Below are positions 6,190 to 11,595 of a DNA stretch of 11,595 nt, piece by piece (position 1 is the stretch's first letter; every line of letters begins with the position of its first letter). Origin of the DNA: DASROJ01 sp035646975 (GTDB lineage Bacteria > Acidobacteriota > Polarisedimenticolia > JACPZX01 > DASXTC01); assembly GCA_035646975.1 (NCBI GenBank), contig DASROJ010000144.1, forward strand, positions 1 through 11,595. Direction: 5' to 3'. The notes beneath the pieces are model-generated. The model searched no databases and was not told where the DNA came from. It saw nothing but the letters and a program-made list of their open reading frames with translations. A program made the translations under genes and the position numbers.

Positions 6190-6220
6190 CTGACGTGGTT
6201 CCCTTTGGCGGTGCTAAGAT
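6190..6220 (+). promoter_or_regulatory. Candidate promoter for the propeller-RND operon
   Basis: An extended -10, TGCTAAGAT (6212-6220), follows CTGACG (6190-6195) at a long 19-nt spacing. Transcription would start near 6227, giving a very short leader that includes the GGGGGAG ribosome site (6231-6237) for ATG 6244. The -35 is imperfect, so regulation by an activator is possible. Confidence 0.35.
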
Positions 6221-6243
6221 GCCCTGCATTGGGGGAGCCTGCG

Positions 6244-7305
6244 ATGCCCGGAAAGTTCGCAATGATCCTGGTGGTGCTGCTGGCGGCCGGCGGCAATCCG
6301 GGATTGCCCGCCGAGCCGGTTCTCGCGGCTCGGCCGGTTCCGCTGCCCGGTGGCGCCGCGGGGATCGGCTTCGACGATCTGTTCTTCTCCCCGACATTGA
6401 AGAAACTGGTGGTGCCGGCCGGGCGCAGTGGCAAGCTCGATCTCGTCGACCCATCGAGCGCGCAGGTGGCGGCGATCGAGGGATTCACCTCGAAGGACCA
6501 GTTCGGCGGCGGCCATGGTGAAGGGACGACCTCCGCCGACGAAGGCCGGGGGCTGATCTTCGCCAACGATCGCACCTCCAACAGTCTCCTCGTCGTGGAT
6601 GCAGGCACTCTTTCGGTTGTCGCGCGCGCGCCGCTGGCCAGCGCCTCGGACTACGTCCGATTCGTCGAGCCCACCGGCGAGGTCTGGGTCACCGAGCCCG
6701 ACAAGGAACGGATCGAGGTTTTTTCCCTGCCCGCCACCGGCGCGCCGACCCCCTCGCACGCCGCCTTCATCCCGGTGCCGGGCGGCCCCGAGTCGCTGAT
6801 CATCGACGCCGGACGCGCGCGGGCCTACTCCAACCACTGGAAGGGGTTCACCGTTGCGATTGCCTTGCGCGAGCGCAAGGTGGTGGAGACCTGGCCGAAC
6901 GGCTGCACCGGGTCGCGTGGACTGGCGCGGGACGCGGTGCGGGGCTTCCTGTTCGTTGGATGCGCCGAGGGCAAGGCCGTCGTTTTGGGACTCGACAAGG
7001 GTGGCGCCGTCCTGGACAGCCTCGAGCACGGGTCGGGCGTCGACATCATCGCTTTCAACCCCGAGTTGGGTCACCTCTACCTGCCCGGAGCGCGCAGCGC
7101 GACCATGGCGATCCTCGGCGTGGCGCCGTCGGGTCGGCTGGCGCTGCTGGGGACCGTGAAGACCGCGACCGGATCGCACTGTGTCGCCACCGACGACCGG
7201 CGACAGGCCTGGGTTTGCGATCCTGACAGAGGGCAGCTGCTGCGGGTGGTCGATACGCTGGCGGGCACCGGGCCCCAGGTCAAGTCCCAGGAGGTGTCGC
7301 CCTGA
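6244..7305 (+). CDS. Secreted YncE/YVTN-type beta-propeller protein
   Basis: From ATG 6244 the protein is 353 residues; GGAG lies 6 nt upstream. An upstream in-frame ATG (6064) exists but would put a long, unlikely stretch before a good signal peptide (MPGKFAMILVVLLAAGG). The mature part is made of repeated blades: FDDLFFSPTLKKLVVPAG, LLVVDAGTLSVVAR, EVWVTEPDKERIEVFSLP, GRARAYSNHWKGFTVAIA, GFLFVGCAEGKAVVLGLD, LGHLYLPGARSATMAILGV and QAWVCDPDRGQLLRVVD, the pattern of YncE-like propellers. Four late cysteines (NGCTG, VGCAEG, HCVATD, WVCDPD) probably form disulfides. Such proteins bind ligands or partners in the periplasm; no enzyme signature is seen. It is first in the efflux operon and its stop codon overlaps the next gene, so it is likely co-produced with the pump, perhaps as a substrate-binding or assembly partner. 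That role is inference. Confidence 0.9.
   Translation: MPGKFAMILVVLLAAGGNPGLPAEPVLAARPVPLPGGAAGIGFDDLFFSPTLKKLVVPAGRSGKLDLVDPSSAQVAAIEGFTSKDQFGGGHGEGTTSADEGRGLIFANDRTSNSLLVVDAGTLSVVARAPLASASDYVRFVEPTGEVWVTEPDKERIEVFSLPATGAPTPSHAAFIPVPGGPESLIIDAGRARAYSNHWKGFTVAIALRERKVVETWPNGCTGSRGLARDAVRGFLFVGCAEGKAVVLGLDKGGAVLDSLEHGSGVDIIAFNPELGHLYLPGARSATMAILGVAPSGRLALLGTVKTATGSHCVATDDRRQAWVCDPDRGQLLRVVDTLAGTGPQVKSQEVSP
7289..7304 (+). promoter_or_regulatory. Ribosome binding site and CTG start that decide the outer-membrane factor's N-terminus
   Basis: AGGAGG at 7289-7294 is followed after 7 nt by CTG at 7302-7304, which overlaps the TGA stop (7303-7305) of the propeller gene as CTGA. The frame is open from an in-frame stop at 7224, and no ATG, GTG or TTG occurs in it before ATG 7371. 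The later ATG has no comparable ribosome site. Confidence 0.65.
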
Positions 7306-8525
7306 GACTGGCTCGCGGCGCGCTTCTGGTCTCTGCCCTGCTCTCCGGTTCCGCGGGGGCGGCGCCAGGGATGGCCGCCGAGGAGCCGCTGAGCCTCGAG
7401 CAGGCGATATCGATCGCCTCATCAGCCAACAGGAGCCTTGCGGCCGCCAGGCTCGGCCGGGAGGTTTCGCAGGCCGGGGTGGACATCGCGGGGCAGCGGC
7501 CCAATCCCGAGTTCACCTTCGAGTCGTCGCTGGAAACACCCCATGAGTCGTATGCCTTCGCATTGCCGATCGAAATCGGGGGCAAGCGCCAGCGACGTCT
7601 CGACGTCTCCAGGGCGGCCACCGGCGGCGACGAGGCGGAGATCTCACGGCTGATCGAAGAAACCCGCGTCAGCGTCAGACGGGCCTATTTCACCCTGTCC
7701 GCCGCGCAGCGCCGGGTCAAGGAGATGGAAGAAGTATTGGGGCTGGCGCAGCGCACCAGCGACGCTGCCGGCGGCCGCTTCGAATCGGGCGCCGCACCCC
7801 GTCTCGAAGTGGTGCAGGCGAAGATGAACTTCGAGCAGACGAACAACGACCTCGGGGCGGCCCAGGCCGAGCTGACTTCCGCCCGCATCGATCTCAACAC
7901 GCTGCTTGCCAGACCGCCGGACGCATCCACCACGGCGGCGGAGGACATCGATGCCGGCGAAGTTCCCGATCCAGCGCGGGCCCTCGACCTCGCGATGACC
8001 GCCAGCGCCGAGCTATCCGTCGTCGACCGCAGGATCGACGCGGAGCAGGCGCGTGTCGGTCTTGCCCGCGCGGAACGGATCCCGGACCTCGTGCTCCAGG
8101 GAGCCATCACACGCCGCGCCCAGCCTGAGTTCGACACCGGCTGGCGGGCCGGATTCTCGATCGAGCTGCCCCTGCTCAACCGGCACCACGGCGAAGTCAG
8201 GCTCGAGGAAGGGACCCTCGCGCAGCTCCAGGCGGAGCGTGAGGCGGTGGTGGCCCGGATCCGCGGCTCGGTCTCCGCCGCCCTCGTGGTCGCCACGGGG
8301 CTGCATGACCAGCTCGTCCGCTACCACGACCTAATCCTCCCGGAAGCGGCCGAAGTGCAGGAGATGGCGGCCGAGTCGTACCGCTCGGGCCAGACCGGAC
8401 TGGTCACGATGCTGCAGGCGTTCGCCTCGGTGCGCGACGTTCGGCTCAAGGCGGTGCAGGCAGGGCTCGACTTCCAGATCGCGCTGGCCGAGCTCGAGCT
8501 GGCGATCGGAGCGCCGCTGCCATGA
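7302..8525 (+). CDS. TolC/CzcC-like outer-membrane efflux channel, probable CTG start
   Basis: From CTG 7302 the protein is 407 residues; from the first ATG (7371) it would be 384. The extra 23 codons encode a textbook signal peptide (basic LRLARG, then LLVSALLSG, cleaved near SAGA or GMA), required for an outer-membrane protein, so the CTG start is preferred. The mature protein has the TolC-family repeat of long helices: SLEQAISIASSANRSLAAA early, the CzcC-like IEIGGKRQRRLDVS near 90, the conserved FESGAAPRLEVVQAKMNFEQ segment, then a second repeat with GFSIELPLLNRHHGEVR and SYRSGQTGLVTMLQAF. Trimers of this family form the channel crossing the outer membrane and periplasm. Its stop overlaps the adaptor start as ATGA. 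If the base at 7302 were A rather than C, this junction would be an ordinary ATGA overlap, so a mutation or sequence error is possible. Confidence 0.93.
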   Translation: MRLARGALLVSALLSGSAGAAPGMAAEEPLSLEQAISIASSANRSLAAARLGREVSQAGVDIAGQRPNPEFTFESSLETPHESYAFALPIEIGGKRQRRLDVSRAATGGDEAEISRLIEETRVSVRRAYFTLSAAQRRVKEMEEVLGLAQRTSDAAGGRFESGAAPRLEVVQAKMNFEQTNNDLGAAQAELTSARIDLNTLLARPPDASTTAAEDIDAGEVPDPARALDLAMTASAELSVVDRRIDAEQARVGLARAERIPDLVLQGAITRRAQPEFDTGWRAGFSIELPLLNRHHGEVRLEEGTLAQLQAEREAVVARIRGSVSAALVVATGLHDQLVRYHDLILPEAAEVQEMAAESYRSGQTGLVTMLQAFASVRDVRLKAVQAGLDFQIALAELELAIGAPLP

Positions 8526-9610
8526 GCCGCCCGTCGGTCCTGCTGCTCGCCCTCGTTTCGTCTGCCGTGCTGCTGCAGGCCTGCGCCGCGGCGCCTGAGG
8601 AAAAAGTCGAGACCTCCGACAAGGTGGCGGTGATCGTCCAGCCCGCGCGGCTGGGAACGATCCGCGGCAGCATCCGGGTCGGCGGTACGGTCAAGCCGGC
8701 GGCGGGGGCCGAGCTGCTGGTAACCGCGCCGCTGTCGGCCCGCATCCTCGAGATGCCCAAGGCCGAAGGCGACCCCGTGCGCAAGGGAGATCTGCTGGTG
8801 CGGTTCGAGATCCCCTCTCTGGGGGCGGACAGCGCATCGAAGAAGTCGGACACCGCCCGCGCGGGGGCGCGGCTGGAAAACGCGCGCGCCGCCGCGACGC
8901 GCATCGACGGCCTTTTCTCGCGCGGCATCGCCTCCCGCAAGGAGGTCGAGGATGCGCAACGCGAGCTGGCCGAAGCGGAAGCGGCGGTATCGGAGACGAA
9001 GAGCGCGCTGGAATCCGCCACGCTGCTCCAGCAGCGCGGCACCGTCCGATCGCCGTTCGTCGGCCTGGTGGCCGGCAGATGGCACAACCCGGGAGATCTG
9101 GTCGAACCGTCCAGCTCCGATCCGATCCTGCGTGTCATCGACCCGTCGCGACTGCAGGTGGAGATCTCCGTGCCGGTGAGCGACCTGCCATTGATCGCGG
9201 TGGGCAACCCCGCGCAGGTGATCGGCCCGGGCGGCTACGCTCCCGAGGAGGCGTCGGTGCGCACCGGTCCGGCGGCCGTCGACCCGGCCACCGGCTCCGC
9301 GCTCATCCATCTTCTGTTCAGCAAGCCGACCCGCCTGCCCACCGGCACGCCGGTCCAGGCGGTCGTGATGGGAGAGGAGCACCATGACGCGGTGCTCGTT
9401 CCGGCGGCCGCGATCGTTCGGGAAGGCTCGACCACCGCGGTTTTCACCGTGGACGAACAGGGCCATGCGAAGCGCCGCGAGGTCAAGCTGGGTGTTCTGG
9501 GCGAGCAGGACGCCGAGGTGCTTTCAGGAGTGAAGACCGGCGAGATGGTGATCGTCCATGGTCAGGAAGCGTTGCCCGACGGCGCCGAAGTGACCGCCTC
9601 GCAATCATGA
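8522..9610 (+). CDS. RND periplasmic adaptor (membrane fusion) lipoprotein
   Basis: A 362-residue adaptor that joins the inner-membrane RND pump to the TolC-type channel. The signal sequence ends in the lipobox LLQAC (Cys21), so it is lipid-anchored to the inner membrane. The domains follow the usual order: lipoyl-like half (GTVKPAAGAELLVTAPLSAR), an alpha-helical hairpin at about 100-160 with the tip near LFSRGIASRKEVEDAQREL, the second lipoyl half (GTVRSPFVGLVAGRWHNPGDLV), a beta-barrel domain (ILRVIDPSRLQVEISVPVSD) and a membrane-proximal end (VKTGEMVIVHGQEALPDGAE). The Met-rich metal-binding N-terminus of CusB is absent, so heavy-metal transport is not supported. GEEHHDAV has a His pair of unknown meaning. 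It overlaps both neighbours by ATGA, showing translational coupling. Confidence 0.95.
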   Translation: MSRPSVLLLALVSSAVLLQACAAAPEEKVETSDKVAVIVQPARLGTIRGSIRVGGTVKPAAGAELLVTAPLSARILEMPKAEGDPVRKGDLLVRFEIPSLGADSASKKSDTARAGARLENARAAATRIDGLFSRGIASRKEVEDAQRELAEAEAAVSETKSALESATLLQQRGTVRSPFVGLVAGRWHNPGDLVEPSSSDPILRVIDPSRLQVEISVPVSDLPLIAVGNPAQVIGPGGYAPEEASVRTGPAAVDPATGSALIHLLFSKPTRLPTGTPVQAVVMGEEHHDAVLVPAAAIVREGSTTAVFTVDEQGHAKRREVKLGVLGEQDAEVLSGVKTGEMVIVHGQEALPDGAEVTASQS

Positions 9611-11595
9611 ACCCGGCGCGCTGGGCCATCCGCCACGGCCGCGCCGTTCTCCTGCTCACGCTGCTGCTGCCGGCCGCCGGGGCGGTCGCCTACCTGTACC
9701 TTCCCAGCGGCATCTATCCCGCGCTGCAGTTTCCGCGCATCGCCATCCTCGCGCGCAGCGGAACCGTTCCCGCCCCTTCGATGATGCTCACCATCGCCCA
9801 GCCGATCGAGCAGGCGGTCATGGAGGTGCCCGGTATCCGCCGCGTGCGATCCACCACGTTTCGCGGCGCCACCGAGATCTCCGCCCAGTTCGACCCTTCC
9901 ACCGACATGGTCGTCGCGCTGCAGCAGGTGCAGAACCGCATCGCCGAGGCACGGGTGGAAATGCCGGGCGAGGTGGATCTGACCGTGGAAAGACTGACAC
10001 CATCCACGTTCCCGATCCTGATCTTCGATCTCACGGGCGGGCTGCCCGCGTCCGAACTGAACGATTACGCCTTCTATGTCATGCGGCCGGAGATCTCCCG
10101 CATCCCCGGCGCCGGACGGGTGGAGGTGCTCAGCAGCGACACGCGGGAGATCGAAGTGGTGGCCGACCCGGCGCGCCTGCTCGCGTCGGGCACGACCGTG
10201 GGGGACATCACCGCGTCGCTCAAGGCGACCAACATGCTCGAGGCGGTGGGACGTTACACGGCCGACGGGAAACAGCACCTCGTTCTGGTGAGCGGGCTCT
10301 GGGCCACCCCCGAGGACATCGCGAAGACACCCGTGGCCGTGCGAAACGGCGCGACACTGCGCGTCTCGGATCTGGCCACCGTGTTTCCCGGCTCGCCCGA
10401 TCGAACTCTCCTGATTGCCGGCAACGGCTCGGATGCCGTCTCGGTGGCCATTTCGCAGCAGGTGGGCGCGAGCATCCTGGAAGTGAAGAAGCGGGTGGAT
10501 GAAACCGTCGCCTCGCTCGGGCACTCCCTGCCTTCGGGGCTCGCGATCACGAAGGTGTACGACCTGGCGGAGTTCGTGGCCACGGCGATCGCCAACGTGC
10601 GCGACGCCATCCTGATCGGCGGAGTCCTCGCCGTGCTGGTGCTGGTGGCGTTCCTGAGGCGATGGCGTCTCACGCTCATCGCCGCCACCACGCTTCCCCT
10701 GACGGCCTTGATGACCTTTCTCGTCATGAAGCTGGCGGGCGAGTCGATCAACATCATGTCGATGGGCGGCCTGGCGGTGGCCATCGGTCTGGTGATCGAC
10801 GACGCGGTGGTGGTGGTGGAGAACATCCACCGGCGCATCATGGCCGGCCTCGGCGGGCAGGTCGTGGAGGAGGCCACGGCCGAGCTGGTCGCCCCGGTGG
10901 TCGGCTCGACGCTCACCACCGTCGTCGTGCTGGCGCCTCTGGGTCTGCTCTCCGGCGTGGTCGGACAGTTCTTCCGATCGCTGAGCTTCACCCTTTCGGT
11001 CGCCGTCATGATATCGCTGGTGCTGTCCCTCACGCTGATCCCTCTGCTTTCCCGCCTCGCATACACCGGCCATCAGCCGCGGCCGGGCAAGCCCGGCGAG
11101 GGGCGGCGACTCACCGGTTTTTACGCGCGCACCCTGGGCAGCGCCATGCGCTACCCGAGGATCGTGCTGGTGGCGGCCGCCGCGCTGGGCATCCTGGGCG
11201 GCCTGCTCTACTTCATGATCCCCAGCGGTTTTCTTCCCCAGATGGACGAAGGCGGCTTTGTCGTCGATTATCTTTCGCCGCCCGGCTCGGCGCTGGAGCG
11301 GACCGACCTCATGGTCAAGAAGATCGAGAAGCTGCTGGCGGCCACTCCCGAGGTTGCCTCGTATTCGCGGCGCACCGGATCCGAGCTGGGGCTGTTCGCC
11401 ACCCAGCAGAACAAGGGCGACATCCTGGTGCGGCTCAAGCCCCGCAGCCAGCGCAGCCGCTCGGCGGAGGAAATCATCGACGACCTGCGCCCGCAGATGC
11501 ACGAGCTTTCACCCGAGCTGGACATCGAGTTCGTCCAGCTGCTGCAGGACATGATCGGAGACCTTGAAGGAAACCCGACGCCTGTCGAGGTGAAG
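9607..11595 (+). CDS. RND efflux permease (AcrB/CusA superfamily), C-terminus cut by window edge
   Basis: The first 663 residues of a protein family that usually has about 1030. TM1 is at about 12-34, a large periplasmic loop follows, TM2-TM6 lie at about 335-482, and TM7 at about 517-537 opens the second periplasmic loop. TM4 carries GLAVAIGLVIDDAVVVVENI with Asp398 and Asp399, the proton-relay pair equivalent to Asp407/408 of AcrB; the matching Lys of TM10 lies outside the window. Two Asp residues in TM4 argue for an organic-compound type pump rather than a CusA-type metal pump. The start of the second loop (IPSGFLPQMDEGGFVVDYLS, SYSRRTGSELG) is typical. It works by proton-driven rotation of a trimer, taking substrate from the periplasm. 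ATG 9607 overlaps the adaptor stop as ATGA and has no Shine-Dalgarno of its own, so translation depends on coupling. Confidence 0.97.
   Translation, partial: MNPARWAIRHGRAVLLLTLLLPAAGAVAYLYLPSGIYPALQFPRIAILARSGTVPAPSMMLTIAQPIEQAVMEVPGIRRVRSTTFRGATEISAQFDPSTDMVVALQQVQNRIAEARVEMPGEVDLTVERLTPSTFPILIFDLTGGLPASELNDYAFYVMRPEISRIPGAGRVEVLSSDTREIEVVADPARLLASGTTVGDITASLKATNMLEAVGRYTADGKQHLVLVSGLWATPEDIAKTPVAVRNGATLRVSDLATVFPGSPDRTLLIAGNGSDAVSVAISQQVGASILEVKKRVDETVASLGHSLPSGLAITKVYDLAEFVATAIANVRDAILIGGVLAVLVLVAFLRRWRLTLIAATTLPLTALMTFLVMKLAGESINIMSMGGLAVAIGLVIDDAVVVVENIHRRIMAGLGGQVVEEATAELVAPVVGSTLTTVVVLAPLGLLSGVVGQFFRSLSFTLSVAVMISLVLSLTLIPLLSRLAYTGHQPRPGKPGEGRRLTGFYARTLGSAMRYPRIVLVAAAALGILGGLLYFMIPSGFLPQMDEGGFVVDYLSPPGSALERTDLMVKKIEKLLAATPEVASYSRRTGSELGLFATQQNKGDILVRLKPRSQRSRSAEEIIDDLRPQMHELSPELDIEFVQLLQDMIGDLEGNPTPVEVK

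Noticed and set aside
6064..6243. N-terminal extension of the propeller protein from ATG 6064
   Set aside because: It would bury a good signal peptide 60 residues inside, and it crosses the predicted promoters and the ribosome site for ATG 6244.
6214..7422. 402-codon minus-strand frame opposite the propeller gene
   Set aside because: No domain or signal; it spans the plus-strand promoter and the start of the next gene. It is a GC-driven shadow.
9562..11502. 646-codon minus-strand frame opposite the RND permease
   Set aside because: Very rich in His, Arg, Gln and Gly with no recognisable domain; the plus strand encodes a clear RND transporter with membrane segments and the TM4 Asp pair.

Overview
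The window is GC-rich DNA, densely coding on both strands, from a diderm (Gram-negative-type) bacterium. It encodes secretion signals, lipoproteins, a TolC-family outer-membrane channel and an RND pump. Two secreted proteins at the left end suggest an Acidobacteriota-like or related uncultivated lineage. One is a beta-helix protein ending in a DIGADEF motif plus a 'YYLVSG..SMGEG' tail; the other is a Cys-rich repeat protein with a TPGFWGTH motif. This placement is from memory of protein style, not from a search.

Layout. Bases 1-1214 (minus) hold a Cys-rich secreted protein with 47-residue (141-nt) tandem repeats; its C-terminus lies beyond the window. Bases 1507-2937 (minus) hold a secreted right-handed beta-helix protein. 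Bases 3185-4179 (minus) are a two-gene unit: a 3-methyladenine DNA glycosylase (mpg) coupled to a small CxxCH cytochrome-like lipoprotein. Divergent from mpg, 4292-5600 (plus) carries an AraC-family regulator followed by a VOC-fold (glyoxalase-like) protein. A small secreted protein at 5638-6045 (minus) converges on the VOC gene across a GC-rich hairpin.

From 6244 to the right end (plus) runs a tightly overlapping four-gene operon: a YncE/YVTN-type secreted beta-propeller, a TolC/CzcC-like outer-membrane factor, a lipoprotein periplasmic adaptor, and an RND permease truncated by the window end. All three junctions are 4-nt start/stop overlaps. The first is CTGA rather than ATGA: the outer-membrane factor has a full Shine-Dalgarno and a signal peptide only if translation starts at a CTG codon.

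The operon should form a tripartite envelope efflux pump with an unexplained periplasmic propeller partner. The left-end proteins are surface or secreted structural proteins of unknown role. No RNA genes, insertion sequences, CRISPR arrays or defence genes were seen. The most unusual points are the CTG start, the propeller-RND pairing, the near-identical repeats in the Cys-rich protein, and the mpg-cytochrome coupling.
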